Shown piece after piece: positions 1 to 11,049 of a DNA stretch of 64,000 nt (its first letter is position 1; every line of letters begins with the position of its first letter). The position numbers were made by a program, and so were the translations under genes. The notes below the pieces were generated by a model. It was given only the letters and a program-made list of their open reading frames with translations. It did not search any database and was not told where the DNA came from. Source of the DNA: Falciphora oryzae (Eukaryota; Ascomycota; Sordariomycetes; Magnaporthales; Magnaporthaceae); assembly GCA_000733355.1 (NCBI GenBank), contig JNVV01000069.1:18018-82017 (forward strand), in the 5' to 3' direction.

Positions 1-149
1 GATTGTTTCCTAGCATTTCCGGAAAAGGCATGGGAAGGTTTCAAACCATACCCCCGCGGATAAGAAATCTATGAAGCACGAATCAACAACGACAACCATC
101 CTTTGAAGATGACTATTAAAAATTTGAAGAAGACCAAGTCAGTGGATAC

Positions 150-550
150 CGACAATTGACTTTTTCGCCGCCAAGGAACTGCATTTAAAGGCTACAAGAT
201 AGTTCCCGGCGGCTTTAAAGCCGATTTATACCCATTCCGGAACGCTGCAATTCTGGATTTTGGAGTAACAATTTATATTTTTAATGAAATAACACGATTT
301 AACAACTTTAAACACGCGGACGCTGGTGATTACGTTTAAGCCGGTAAAGGGCCAGTTCCTATCGTTAGTTGGGGCGACCTCGATATCTAAGTTACCGGCC
401 TACGAGGTCCAGCCCTAATACGATTAACCAACGTTACCTTTTGCCCAAAGTTCTTTTGCAACCTAATCTCCTTACGGCGCTTTTATTAGATTAGGTGGCA
501 TTGGGATGACGTCAACAATTGGGTTAAAAGGATATCGGACAAAACACTTA
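150..550 (+). pseudogene. copia protease region, inactivated
   Basis: Reading + from about 150 gives a copia-like stretch: a hydrophobic Ile-Leu-Asp core, then Asn-Glu-Ile-x-Arg-Phe, Gly-Asp-Tyr-Val, and a Asn-Val-x-Phe-Cys-Pro block, as found around copia-type aspartic proteases. The active-site triad reads Asp-Phe-Gly-Val instead of the family's Asp-Ser-Gly-Ala; both changes need only C-to-T. In-frame TGA, TAA and TAG codons are present, including one where Trp is expected. The reading frame continues at 7953 after removal of the MITE. Confidence 0.7.
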
Positions 551-960
551 ACGTGGTTTATCACCGAGTGGCGCACCCTCACCGAGTGGCGCACTTCAAA
601 TCCCATACTAAATGCCGTTTTTAACTCCTAGTTAAATCGATCAATTTAACGTAAAATTCCGTAAAAATTTAATACGTTATATTTAACTATATAACTGATT
701 TTATAATGAATTAGTGATATTTTTACCATTACTCTTTTAGGGTTAGTTTGCATATTTACACAGTGCAAATACACAGTGCTACAAACTAACCCTAAAGGAG
801 TAATGGTAAAAATATCACTAATTCATTATAAAATCGGTTATATAGTTAAATATAACATATTAAATTTTTACGGAATTTTATGTTAAATTGACCGATTTAA
901 CTAGGAGTTAAAAACGGCATTTAGTATGGGATTTAAAGTGCGCCACTCGGTGAGGGTGCG

Positions 961-1255
961 TGTAACAAGGGGTCAAAGACGGCTTGGAGAAAGAATCTCT
1001 AGATTGCAGATAATCTTTCTATGGGCTCAAGAGATGCTTGAGGAAGAAGGAATCTCTCGTGGAAGACATAGGAGATGGCAGGGTTTATATAGACCCTTTG
1101 TGATCCGTGCGAAGTATCGAGTACATGATTCACACTGCCTTCCAACCTTCACCGCTTGGCCTTGGGGCCGTTAACCGCCTATGCGGGTCTCCGAACCTCC
1201 GTAAGGCCGACTCGTAATGCCGACTAGTTAGGTCCACGGGTTCTTCCGTATGACA
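961..1255 (-). repeat. gypsy-1 LTR (3' LTR in element orientation)
   Basis: 295 bp, matching 7632-7926 almost exactly, and matching the solo LTR at 19687-19981 with more differences. The integrase reading frame runs about 32 bp into it. Confidence 0.93.
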
Positions 1256-2660
1256 CTATCCTCCTCTTCCTAAGGCGCGTCTCGAAACCTTCCGAGGCCC
1301 GCTTAAGGGATGCGGCCGTGCCTATGTCTTGTGGCACGCGGGGGTCCCTAGGCTTGTCGGGGTTAAGCCGATGAAAAGCCATAACGTACTGCTTAGATCC
1401 GTCGGTATCGAAATGCTCCCAAGGTTCCCACGTCCAGTCCTTTTTGCGTGGGTAATCCTCCCACTGGACAAGGTAACGAACTTTCCCGCTTGTATCCATG
1501 GAATCCATAACTTTCTCTACAACGAAATCTCCTATAACCGAAGGGGCCTCCCGCAATACCTGGTCAAGGTCAGGTCGTGCCTGAATGCCAGAGCGGTAGG
1601 GTTCGATAAGGGATACGTGGAAAGCGTTATGGATTTTCCAGGTTTTAGGCAGGGCCAGTCGTACCGCCGTGGGAGAAATAACCTTAAAGATCCGGAAGGG
1701 CCCGAGCATTTTGGCATCGAGTTTCTTGGCGGGGCGACGGGTCTTTATGTGCCGGGCGTTCAACATAACGAACTGTCCTTCGGTAAGGACCGGCGAGGGG
1801 CCTCTCTTTTTGTCGGCCCAATGCTTCATCCGTTCCCGGGCTTTCTCGAGGTGCCGTTTGGCTTCTTCGTGCACCTGGGTCATCCAGTGCCGGTAAAGTT
1901 GGCTTGCTGGATTGCGTACTCGTCCTGGGAGAGGGGGATTATTGGAAGCTGGGTGGTACCCGTAGTTGGCGAAAAAGGGAGTAATGGAAGTACTTGCCGA
2001 AAATGTATTATTATAGGCAAATTCCGCCGTGGGTAACAGCTCGACCCAGTTAGTCATTTCGTAATTTACGAAAGACCTAAGGTAGGCTTCCAGGCTTTGG
2101 TTAAGCCTTTCGGTTTGTCCATCCGTCTGGGGATGAAAGGCAGTGCTCATTTTTGGCTTTATGCCTACCAAACGGAAGAAGTCTTTCCACAGGTGGCTTG
2201 TAAATCTGGAATCTCTATCAGAGATAATATCCAGAGGCACACCGTGCAGTCGCCAGTATTCTTTGGCGAAAATGCGGATAAGGTCATCCAACTTCTTACC
2301 CTCGACTTTGAGGGGGACGAAATGCGCCATCTTGGTAAAGGGGTCTACCATTACCCAAATTAAATCGCACCCATCGCTTAAAGGGAGGTCCGTAATAAAG
2401 TCCATGGCCACCGTCTTCCAAGGCTGGTAATGCAGCTCCATAGGTTATAAGGGTCCAAAGGGGGCATGCCTTGGGGCCTTATTGCGTTGGCACTCCAAGC
2501 ATCCCCTCACGTATTCCCGGACTTTTGCCTCGATATTGGGCCACCAAAAGTGCCGAGTAATTAACTCGAAGGTTTTATCCATACCCATATATCCAGCGAC
2601 TTTTGTATCATGTTCGGACTCGAGGACTTCCTTTTGCAGGGCCTCCGTTGGCACCCACAA
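1224..2660 (-). pseudogene. gypsy-1 integrase with chromodomain
   Basis: The minus-strand product has an H2C2 zinc-binding region (2445-2660, ending Cys-Leu-Glu-Cys), then one stop at about 2442. An integrase core follows with the catalytic triad intact: Asp in AMDFITDLP, Asp in SDRDSRF and Glu in GQTERLN. A C-terminal chromodomain ends the protein (YLVQWEDYP, then WEPWEHF), which marks the chromovirus lineage; in that lineage the domain guides insertion toward heterochromatin. Only the single stop separates the zinc domain from a 405-residue open frame, so damage is light. The frame ends inside the LTR. Confidence 0.9.
1256..1273 (-). other. gypsy-1 polypurine tract
   Basis: Minus-strand purine-rich run TTAGGAAGAGGAGGATAG lies directly upstream of the 3' LTR, the expected site of plus-strand priming. 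Confidence 0.75.
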
Positions 2661-2843
2661 TCTTTCCTTATAATAAAGGAGGCCATCCTCTACTTCTTTA
2701 CCCTTTTCGGGCTTCCGGAAGCGGCCCTGGTATTCGGAATCCGATATACCAGCTTGCTTAACTTTGTTAGTAAATTCCGTAGCCCATTTTAGGACTGGAA
2801 TATTGCAAAGCCGGCCTAGGGATAGGAGGAAAGAAGGTGCTCC

Positions 2844-4082
2844 TTACGGCAAAACTTCTTCCATGGGGTTATCTCCTTGTCTTTCCAGGGCCAAAATTCT
2901 TGCTGGGAAGTGTTTTTTTTGCAAGATCGTCGTAATCGGCTGATCCTCACTCCCCCCTTTCTTAGGCTTGTGCTGGGGTAATCTCGACAGCACATCGGCC
3001 TTTTCATTTTGCTTTCCTGGCCGGTAGTTGATCATAAACCAATAACCAGCCAGCTGTTGTGCCCATTTGGCTTGCCTTCAATTAAGAACTTTGGCCGTCA
3101 GGAAATATTCGAGGTTCCGGTAATCCGTATAAACCTTTATCCGGTGCTTTGCCCCTTCGAGGTAATGCCTCCACCTAGCGAAACAATCGACGACTGCTAA
3201 AAGCTCTTTATCGTGGATTTCGTAGTTGATTTCGGCAGGTGACATTTTGCGTGAATGGAAGGCAACGGGGTGCAGTTTGTTGGTTTCGGGGTCCCTTTGG
3301 GATAGTACCCCTCCAAGGGCAAAGTCCGAAGCGTTTACTTCGATTTGCGCCGGGAGAAACGGATCGAAATGCCGGAGTATCGGAGGCGAAACGAAAGCGA
3401 CTTTGAGAGCTTCGAAGGCCTGGTCCATCTCGGGAGTCCATCGCCATTGGCTTTTGGGCAGGGCGTTGGCCGTCGTTATAGGCCTAACGATTCCTGAAAA
3501 CCCTTTGATGAACCTCCTGTAAAAGTTGGCGAAGCCAATAAAGGATTGGGAATCCTTAAGGCACTTGGGGGCTTCCCATTGCACAATGGCGTCCACTTTA
3601 TCCTTGGACATTGCGATGCCATTGGGTCCTATTATGTGACCAAGGAATTCGACTTCGTGCACCCCCCAAACGCATTTGCGAGGGGCCACGGCCAAATTGT
3701 GCTTGGTAAGGCGGCGAAGCACCTCCTTTACCAAATCGTCGTATTGTTCCTTGGTCTCGGCGTATATCAGGAGGTCATCCAAATATACAAGGAGCCCGGC
3801 ATCGATAAGGTCCATAAAGATATGGTTCATCATGCTTTGGAAGGTGGCGGGGGCGTTGATAAGGCCCATGGGCATAACCGTGAATTCGAAGACTCCGTAC
3901 TTGCAACGAAAAGCTGTAAGCCATTCGTGGCCTTCTTTCATTCGAATTAGGTTAAACCCGGTTTTAAGGTCGATTTTCGTCATCCATTTGGCATTTCGAA
4001 GTCGATCCTGGAGCTCCGTAATGAGCGGGATGGGGCACCGAATCGGGATCGTTTTGGCGTTAACGTCCCTATAGTCGACCAC
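2844..4082 (-). pseudogene. gypsy-1 reverse transcriptase and RNase H
   Basis: The minus strand encodes an RT with the motifs VDYRDVN, the catalytic box VYLDDLLIY, and FLGHIIG. It runs into an RNase H with ASDFALGGVLSQ and the HDKELLAVV motif. A TAA near 3077 ends the main frame (3078-4082); the same frame continues with RNase H C-terminal sequence and a [15 protein letters not shown] tail to 2844. RT and RNase H active sites look intact. Confidence 0.9.
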
Positions 4083-4112
4083 TACTCTTAAGGGATCGAA
4101 GGGGTCTTTCTT

Positions 4113-4895
4113 TTATGCGAACATAAGGGGCGAACTGTTGGCAGTTTTGCATGGCCTAACCTTGCCGGTTCGCATATGCTTTTCCAGCCAAGGTTTTAAA
4201 ACGTCCAGCTCCTTTTGGCTCATTTGGTATAGGGGGCCATGGGTTAATTGGGCTCCCTCCTTTAGGTGAATTTCGTGGTCCCAGGGCTGATGATCGGGAA
4301 AACGGGTAGCGGCCGCTTCCGTTATAATAGGAAGGAACTCCCTAAACTCCTCTGGTACCGATTCGAGGCCGTCCGAATCCGCTTTGGCCACTTCCTCAGG
4401 GGAAGGAATACCATGCCCGTACTTAATGGCCGCAATAACTGCGGGTTCGACCGTTTTCATATCCTCCCGAAGGCGTAAGCCTTTTAGGGGCCGTAAGTCC
4501 TGTGGCTTCCGGGCCCGGGGCTTGTTGCACTTCCGGCACTTGTCCGAATCCATGCGGATATCCCGAAGGTCGCGATCTAATAAGCCTAAGGGTGGGTGTT
4601 GCCTTTGCCATGCGAAGGGTAGGATAACGTCGCAATCTGGATCCGTAGGACTAACTTCGAACGTTTCCGTAAAATAGTGCGTTTTGTGCCGGAGGGTAAC
4701 GTCGACCACTAGTTGTTTTCCGGCCCTTGGTTCGACCACCCTTGAAAAGGTAGTTATAATGCGGGGAATAGCTTTGTTGACCAAATGCCCTGGAAGCTGC
4801 TTGGCTATTTTGTCCGAAATAACCTTCGTATCGCTGCCTCCGTCCAAAAGGACCCGAACAGGTATCTCCTTCGATCCCTTTGCCCGTATATACAT
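4113..4895 (-). pseudogene. gypsy-1 protease and start of the RT region
   Basis: A retropepsin-like strand (VRVLLDGGSDTKVIS) is followed by a linker and the start of the RT region (KTANSSPLMFA). A TAA stop at about 4110-4112 falls where this region usually has Ala-x-Lys-Lys; a Gln codon changed by C-to-T would explain it. The frame otherwise continues into the RT at 4082. Confidence 0.8.
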
Positions 4896-4970
4896 ACGGA
4901 GGATCGGCCTTGCAAGTTCCCTATCCGTTAGGGGCCTTTTGGTCCGGTTGGCAGCGATAGTCGATGGTTG

Positions 4971-6071
4971 TCAACAGTTATCGTCCGATTCCGAATCTGA
5001 TAATTCAAAGATTCGTGTTTCGCTTGGGGCTTCCGAAACGAGGCCTGCAATTTTGGCCCTTTTAGCCTGTGGCTGTTCCTCCTGTTCGTCCGTCGCAAGG
5101 CGTTTAAGGATAGACTTGGCGCCGGCCGTTTTTGCCGGTGCAGGAGGAAGTTCCTTGCCGTTGGTGTCCTTTTTGGCGTAGCATTCCAACGTGTGGTGCC
5201 CTTCTCTTCTACAGCGCCAGCAGTCGGCTTTGGCCAACTTTCGTGCGTCGATATCGCGTTGTTCGACCCCTTCGAGTGCCAGTTTGGTCGTAGTCCAAAC
5301 GTTACTTTTCTTGTTGGCAGCCTTATCGTTGGCCTTCTTTCCGGAACGGGAGCTTGAGGATGGACTTTGGCTCTTGTCCTTGGAGCCTTTGCCTTGGCGA
5401 CGGCCCGCGTTCGAGCGCTCCGAAGTCGAAACGGGCTCGTTTTTTCCCTTATCCTTCGGGGTTAGCCCAGGGTCCTGGAGCATAACCTCGTGGATTTTGC
5501 CGGCTTTTTGGATTGCGGCGAGGAATTCTTCGTCCGTATTAGGGACTCCTCCGCAACGGGAATATACCAATTTGGTAATTTCCTTTGGGAGGGTGCGGGA
5601 AATGTGCTCCCTGAATATAACGCCCGACCATTGCACCGTTTCGTTAAGGTCGAGAAGTTCAGTAAGGTACTGAACAGTATTTCCCTTATACTTAAGCTCC
5701 CTCATCTTTTTGGCGTTACGGTGGTGTTCGGTGGCGTCCCGGAAGCGTTCCTGTAGGGCCGCCGAATAGGCCCGCCAGTTATCTTCGAGCTGCGCGCTTC
5801 GAAGGGACCGAAGGCGTTGATGGTGCCAAACTTGTGCGTTTTCCGTAAGTAGGGACCCGACCCAGTTGATTTTAACTGTATCGTTAGGAAAGCTTTCGAC
5901 GTAGGTCTTTATATAGGAGGTAACGCGAAGCCACCATGGCTTAAATTTAGCTAGGTCCTTGCCGTCGTAACTGGGTGGCTTGTTAAGCTGGACTGGGTTG
6001 ATGACGGCCGTAGGGATCGGCCCACGCGGGCGAGCAGTTCCCTGTTGGATGGCTTTGATGAGGTCCCGCAA
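4971..6071 (-). CDS. gypsy-1 Gag capsid with zinc knuckle
   Basis: A 366-residue minus-strand frame. Its centre resembles retrotransposon Gag capsid (a YDGKDLAKFKPW-type start, then NWVGSLL and WRAYSAALQERF). A basic Ser/Lys-rich linker follows, then one CCHC zinc knuckle, Cys-Trp-Arg-Cys-x4-His-x4-Cys, which binds element RNA. The same frame is open upstream of the first Met to about 6207, so the start is uncertain and Gag was probably longer. Confidence 0.8.
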   Translation of the reverse strand: MRDLIKAIQQGTARPRGPIPTAVINPVQLNKPPSYDGKDLAKFKPWWLRVTSYIKTYVESFPNDTVKINWVGSLLTENAQVWHHQRLRSLRSAQLEDNWRAYSAALQERFRDATEHHRNAKKMRELKYKGNTVQYLTELLDLNETVQWSGVIFREHISRTLPKEITKLVYSRCGGVPNTDEEFLAAIQKAGKIHEVMLQDPGLTPKDKGKNEPVSTSERSNAGRRQGKGSKDKSQSPSSSSRSGKKANDKAANKKSNVWTTTKLALEGVEQRDIDARKLAKADCWRCRREGHHTLECYAKKDTNGKELPPAPAKTAGAKSILKRLATDEQEEQPQAKRAKIAGLVSEAPSETRIFELSDSESDDNC

Positions 6072-6497
6072 ATCGGGGTCTTTGGAGGCCCGTCCGTTAT
6101 TTTCGGTGGTATCGTCGTCCGAAGAGGAGTCCGAAGGTTTTAAAGGTTCCGAAGGAATAGCAATATGCTCGGGGGGTTCGTTAGGTGGCCCCTGGGGAGG
6201 CCCTTAAGGGAGTCCCCCGAAGCTTCCGGAGTGCCTGGGACCTGCCGTTGCGGCCCTGTACTGTTGTTGGGTAGCGAAGGCAGTAGCCCGAACTTGTTGC
6301 CGTCGGAGGTTATCGGATGATAGGGGGTCCTGAAGACCCTGGCGTGATGATGCCGACGTTTTAAGCGCCGATTGGGGTAGCGGTTTCTCCGTAAAAGGGA
6401 CGGGTTCTTCCTTTTCTGGAGTGCTTTGACGTGAGCCCGGTGGAAGGGACGACCTTTGGAGGGCCGAAAGTACCGTAGCTGATCTAGGCCGCCTTCC

Positions 6498-7103
6498 TTA
6501 TGCCGCAAATCGCCGGCTTTCCCGTACGGCGTCTTTAACAAGCTGGTGAGTTTGGGCCAATATGCGTCGCTCGGCTTCGGTGAGGGCCTCGGGCGAAACA
6601 TGCTCCTTGGTTAGGAGATTCTGGATCTGGGCATCCTTATCGACGGCCCAGTTAGTGACTCCCTCTTCGAAGGTGGAAAGCCGTGCTTGTAGGTTTTGCA
6701 AGTGGTTTTGTTGGGCCCGAGTAACATCCCGAAGCTGAACTAGGGCCTCCGAACGGGTCTGTTGCTTTTTGGCCAAAGTGGCAACCGTAGCCCAAACTTG
6801 TTGTGCAAATGCCTGGCTTTCTCCGATAATCCGTTGCCGGAATGCCTTTTGTTGGTCGGCGGAAGCGATCAGGCCTTCCTTATACAAGGAGACGACGGTA
6901 TTGTACGCGTGGGTGATATGGTCGTAATGGGTCCTTATTTCGCGGATTTGTTCCCGATCGGCGAGGATTTCCTGGCTCACATTTCGGGATAGGGCCGAAA
7001 TTGCTTCGTGCGTACTGATGAATTCCCGTTGGATTTCGGTCATCCAGCCCGGGGGGTCCTGAAGGCGTCCCACGGATATAAGGGCTTGTTGTTCGAGGGC
7101 CAT
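6498..7103 (-). CDS. gypsy-1 N-terminal Gag-region protein, coiled coil
   Basis: 201 residues, Gln/Glu/Ala-rich with heptad-like spacing of hydrophobics. It is predicted to be mostly helical and coiled-coil and has no recognised enzyme motif. It lies upstream of the capsid frame in element orientation. It may be the N-terminal part of one long gag broken between 6498 and 6207, since sequence there is frameshifted relative to both parts. The assembly gap begins 28 bp upstream. Confidence 0.55.
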   Translation of the reverse strand: MALEQQALISVGRLQDPPGWMTEIQREFISTHEAISALSRNVSQEILADREQIREIRTHYDHITHAYNTVVSLYKEGLIASADQQKAFRQRIIGESQAFAQQVWATVATLAKKQQTRSEALVQLRDVTRAQQNHLQNLQARLSTFEEGVTNWAVDKDAQIQNLLTKEHVSPEALTEAERRILAQTHQLVKDAVRESRRFAA

Positions 7104-7131
7104 GCTGAAGGGGGGTGCCGAATACAGGATA

Positions 7132-7428
7132 NNNNNNNNNNNNNNNNNNNNNNNNNNNNNNNNNNNNNNNNNNNNNNNNNNNNNNNNNNNNNNNNNNNNN
7201 NNNNNNNNNNNNNNNNNNNNNNNNNNNNNNNNNNNNNNNNNNNNNNNNNNNNNNNNNNNNNNNNNNNNNNNNNNNNNNNNNNNNNNNNNNNNNNNNNNNN
7301 NNNNNNNNNNNNNNNNNNNNNNNNNNNNNNNNNNNNNNNNNNNNNNNNNNNNNNNNNNNNNNNNNNNNNNNNNNNNNNNNNNNNNNNNNNNNNNNNNNNN
7401 NNNNNNNNNNNNNNNNNNNNNNNNNNNN
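7132..7428. other. Assembly gap (297 N)
   Basis: Run of N inside gypsy-1, between its 5' leader and gag. Open frames crossing it are meaningless. Confidence 1.
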
Positions 7429-7631
7429 GACCCTCTTGTATATTCTTCTCGCTTTCACCCGTTCGAGAACACCGGTGACAGTCAAAATGTCTGTGGTGTG
7501 GCCCCAGGGTTTTATTCGCTAAAGAAGGCAACAGTTGGGGTTTGGGGGTACCGACTGACAGGGCCTCTCCAGAGCTTAGGAGGAAAGATAGTGAGGCTTC
7601 CGTCAGGGGGCAGAGCGTGAGAAAGATTATT

Positions 7632-7926
7632 TGTAACAAGGGGTCAAAGACGGCTTGGAGAAAGAATCTCTAGATTGCAGATAATCTTTCTATGGGCTCA
7701 AGAGATGCTTGAGGAAGAAGGAATCTCTCGTGGAAGACATAGGAGATGGCAGGGTTTATATAGACCCTTTGTGATCCGTGCGAAGTATCGAGTACATGAT
7801 TCACACTGCCTTCCAACCTTCACCGCTTGGCCTTGGGGCCGTTGACCGCCTATGCGGGTCTCCGAACCTCCGTAAGGCCGACTCGTGATGCCGACTAGTT
7901 AGGTCCACGGGTTCTTCCGTGTGACA
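7632..7926 (-). repeat. gypsy-1 LTR (5' LTR in element orientation)
   Basis: 295 bp, TGTAAC...TGTGACA, followed by the GTGCG target duplicate and then the displaced end of MITE copy 1. No convincing tRNA primer site was seen just inside it. Confidence 0.93.
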
Positions 7927-7952
7927 GTGCGCCACTCGGTGATGAACCACGT

Positions 7953-9312
7953 TATTGCTAAAGTGATAAATAAGCTCGACCAATTTGTCCTTAAAGACCT
8001 TCCATTTTATGGACTAGAAGTGGCAAGATTTGCTTTTGTAGCTAAAAGAAACGGATACAAATCAACAATGGACATCCGCGGCAAAGTGGGTGACCCAACC
8101 ATATGGCACTACCGATTAGGACACCCAAATCCGGAGGCAATGAAAAAACTTTCCGGATATGCTAAAGGAGTCCGTCTCGCTCCCAAACAGAATCCTATCA
8201 CGGGACTCTGGGAATAGGGACCTAGCACTGTCAAATGTAATAGGTGCGGAAAAGGAAAACTTAAAAAGCAGGTCAGCCGCCGGCCACAACCACTGCCAAC
8301 AGAGCCAGGATCAAGGCTTGCTTTGGACTTTATCAACGTCGCTAAGGAAAGCGATAGGTTTAGATTTGTTCTTTTTATTACATGCAGGATGATAGGAATG
8401 ATTTGGGACTTTTGGATGCTTAACCGAAAAGCCGAAACAATTATCCAAACGGTGGACGAAATGGTCGGTCTCCTTATGCACCAGTTTAACTTCAAAGTGC
8501 GAAAAGTTAAATGTAACGGAAAGTTCAGCAAATCCAACAAAATCAAGGAATTTTTTAGGTTTCGATATATAGAGATGCACCCTTTTTCGCCCCATACACA
8601 AGCACAAAACGGCGGAGTAAAGCGTTCTAACGGGATCATTATTACCAAATTTGCAACCATGCGGTCGGCAGCCCAGCTACCAAAGGGACTCCGGAAAAAA
8701 GTTATTATAACATCTATCTATCTCAACAACCGCACACCACAACGACGTCGAATTCCTCCCAACGAACGGCAAGGAAAAAAAGCGAAGAAAGTCGACTAGC
8801 GTTCTCCCTACGAAAAGTTTCACGCCTGGATTGCAACGCGCGACGGCTTCACAAACACAGACTGTCGACCACAACTTGGTCACCTCCGGGTCTACGGGTG
8901 CAAGGCATTCGCTTTCAAAACAAGCACACTTAACCGCAGTAACAAGCTGGATAAAATCAAAAAGCGAGCCTTTATCGGCTTTTTAGTGGGATATACAGCT
9001 ACTAGCATCTACAAGATCTGGAACCCAGCAAACGGTAAGGTCTATTTTGTTAGAAATATTGACTTTAACGAAGAACAATGCTATAAAGGAAACGAGGAAG
9101 CTTTTGCCTTAAAACTTCGCAATGTTAAGCTAACAATTGAACAAATTGCAGAAAACATTAAGCGTGTATTCGAACGAGAAACCGACAACTGGCTGCGCAC
9201 TTCTGCACCCTCCAACATTGGAAAAAACGAAGTCGTTTCCGATTTACGAAATAACTTTGATACGACGCCAGAGAATAGTGCTAACACAACGTTAGTGCAA
9301 GGGGCTAATTAA
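7953..9312 (+). pseudogene. copia GAG-pre-integrase and integrase
   Basis: The frame restarts with the GAG-pre-integrase motif WHYRLGHPNPEAMKK (near 8100-8150). The integrase core follows: LALDF carries the first Asp, but the second catalytic Asp reads Asn (KCNGKF) and the catalytic Glu reads Lys (QNGGVKRS). Both are single G-to-A changes. Several stops and frame changes interrupt 8214-8985. A C-terminal integrase segment (GYTATSIYKIWNP, then RNIDFNE) closes at 9312. Confidence 0.85.
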
Positions 9313-9690
9313 TTTTAAATCCCCGGCTTAGGGGAAAACGGCGTATCCGCCCTGGGTTTTGCCTTTGGTGGCTTCGGCGAAGATGGTAGCCCGTACTAGC
9401 ATGACCCTGGACGGGATGTGAGCAACATTTTTGCTTACAACTCTAACATAACGTTAGAGAATAGTGCTGATATAACGTTAGTGTAAAGGGCTAATTAATT
9501 TTAGATCCCCGGTTTAAAGGAAAACGGCATATCCGCTTTAAGTTCTGCCCCTAAACAGGACCTGGACACTATTTTTATCCGAGGTTGCTTCGCTAAAGAC
9601 GGCAGCTTGTACCAGCATGACCTTGGATAGGATTTGGGCAACGGCATGTCCGCCCTAACCTTAGCCTCGGGCAACGGCGTGTCCGCCCCG
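9270..9690 (+). repeat. Imperfect tandem repeat of about 180 bp in the copia integrase-RT linker
   Basis: GAGAATAGTGCT, then AACGTTAGTG, GGCTAATTAATTTTA, ATCCCCGG and AACGGC occur in the same order from about 9270 and again from about 9456. The second copy is longer. A shorter GGGCAACGGC unit is repeated near 9635-9690. This part of copia polyproteins is normally variable in length. Confidence 0.7.
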
Positions 9691-10089
9691 GACCCTAAAG
9701 TTTCCTTTCGGGAAGGAGGCGGGGTTTCGCAATCTAAAGGGACTGATCACCCTTATACGAAAGCAAAGCTACTACCATTCCCTACTCCACCACCATCTCT
9801 TCCAAATGCATTACTCGCTAAAGCTCTAGCACGAACACATTACAAAGGCCCAAATTACACGTACAATTCCAAAAGCAAACAGATTACGGAAGCGTGGGAG
9901 GCAGTATTTACCGCTGCAAAACGATATAACCTTGTTAGCATAAAAAATGGAAAATCCATGTTAAAAAACGGCTTAAAACGACTGTTGTTATCTCGGCACC
10001 AACGTCGCCATCCTTTCCTAAAACTTGCTCTAAAGACACTGGATAGTCTCATATGCAACTAAAGAAAAGGGGGTAGCTTTATCGCTAAT

Positions 10090-11010
10090 AAGGAACCGTT
10101 GGCAGCACTTAAAAAGCGAGTAAAGGCTGGAGGCAAAGTTTATCGGCAGGAACTACCTCCCCCACCAAAAACACACCGAAACTTGCACGGACACACCAAC
10201 AAAAACGGCACAACACCTACCCACCCTCTAGCAAATTGGTTCCTCGCCGCCGAAAAAGACCATTTGGCTTTATATAAAGAAATATGGTTTAAGGTCCCGC
10301 GGTCCTAATCCTATAGCTATTAAGTACTGGGATATATGTGGGTATACGTTTACAAATTTAACAAACACGGGTACCTGGAAAAAGTTAAAGCTCGCTTGGT
10401 GGTGCGAGGAAATCAACAACAAAAAAGTCAACTAGAAGAAATATACGCCTTTACGCTGGCAGGTCGCTCTTTCCGCACAATCATTGCCATAGCCGCCAAA
10501 TTCGACCTGCACATAATGCAACTCGACGTCTCCAACGCATTTGTTAACGCCAAGCTTCCCTACGACGTTTACATAAAGATGCCGGCAGGATACCGGAAAG
10601 CGGGACAGGTCCTTAAATTACTAAAGGCGCTATATAGGTTGCGCGAGTCACTTTTACTTTGGCAAAAGGAGTTTTTTTTAATACTGAGTAGCTTCAGCTT
10701 CTCTGCAGTTCCCCATAAACCCTGCTTTTTTACTGGCAAAGGAATCCTAATCTTCTTCTACGTAGACGACCTTATTGTTATCTATAGGGATTTCTACGCT
10801 ACCGAAGCTAAAGGGGTGGTAAACTCTTTCCGCTACAAATACTCGTTAATAGGAGGAAACGATTTCCAATGGTTTTTCGGTATCAGAGTTTTAAGGGACA
10901 GACAAAAGAGGAGGATCTGGCTTAACCAAACGTCATATATCGAGAAAATCTACAATTTGGCCGAAAACAAAAAGCTATTCGACATACCGATGGGTTTCAC
11001 AAAGCTCTAA
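10090..11010 (+). pseudogene. copia reverse transcriptase
   Basis: An open stretch from 10336 carries VKARLVVRGN, then QLDVSNAFVNAKL, and the catalytic box YVDDLIV, all typical of copia RT. A partly open upstream part (10099-10308) contains the entry segment LANWFLAAEKDHLAL, ending in a stop. The catalytic Asp pair is intact, but stops at 10306 and 11008 isolate the domain. Confidence 0.85.
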
Positions 11011-11049
11011 CCAAACAACCAAACCGCAAAACATTGCCGGGTCAAATTA

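Larger units (their letters stand above)
961..7926 (-). mobile_element. Ty3/gypsy chromovirus-type LTR retrotransposon (gypsy-1), complete
   Basis: Two 295-bp LTRs (961-1255 and 7632-7926) begin TGTAAC and end TGACA, and the element is flanked by the 5-bp duplication GTGCG (956-960 and 7927-7931). Coding is on the minus strand in the order gag, protease, RT, RNase H, integrase, chromodomain. I count three LTR differences, all A in the 961 copy against G in the other, so insertion is recent or LTR damage is limited to RIP-type changes. A 297-bp gap sits in the upstream gag region. Several in-frame stops make it non-autonomous as assembled. Confidence 0.92.
551..7952. mobile_element. Palindromic MITE copy 1 (type A), split by the gypsy element
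   Basis: The element starts ACGTGGTTTATCACCGAGTG and ends with the inverse at 7932-7952. TA flanks both sides (549-550 and 7953-7954). Its own length is about 431 bp. Almost the whole left half (551-740) is inverted in the right half (780-960), so it folds into one long hairpin with a short loop near 755-780. A subterminal ACCGAGTGGCGCAC unit is tandemly repeated at each end. No coding capacity is seen. It sits inside the copia element and is interrupted at 960 by the gypsy element. Confidence 0.85.
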
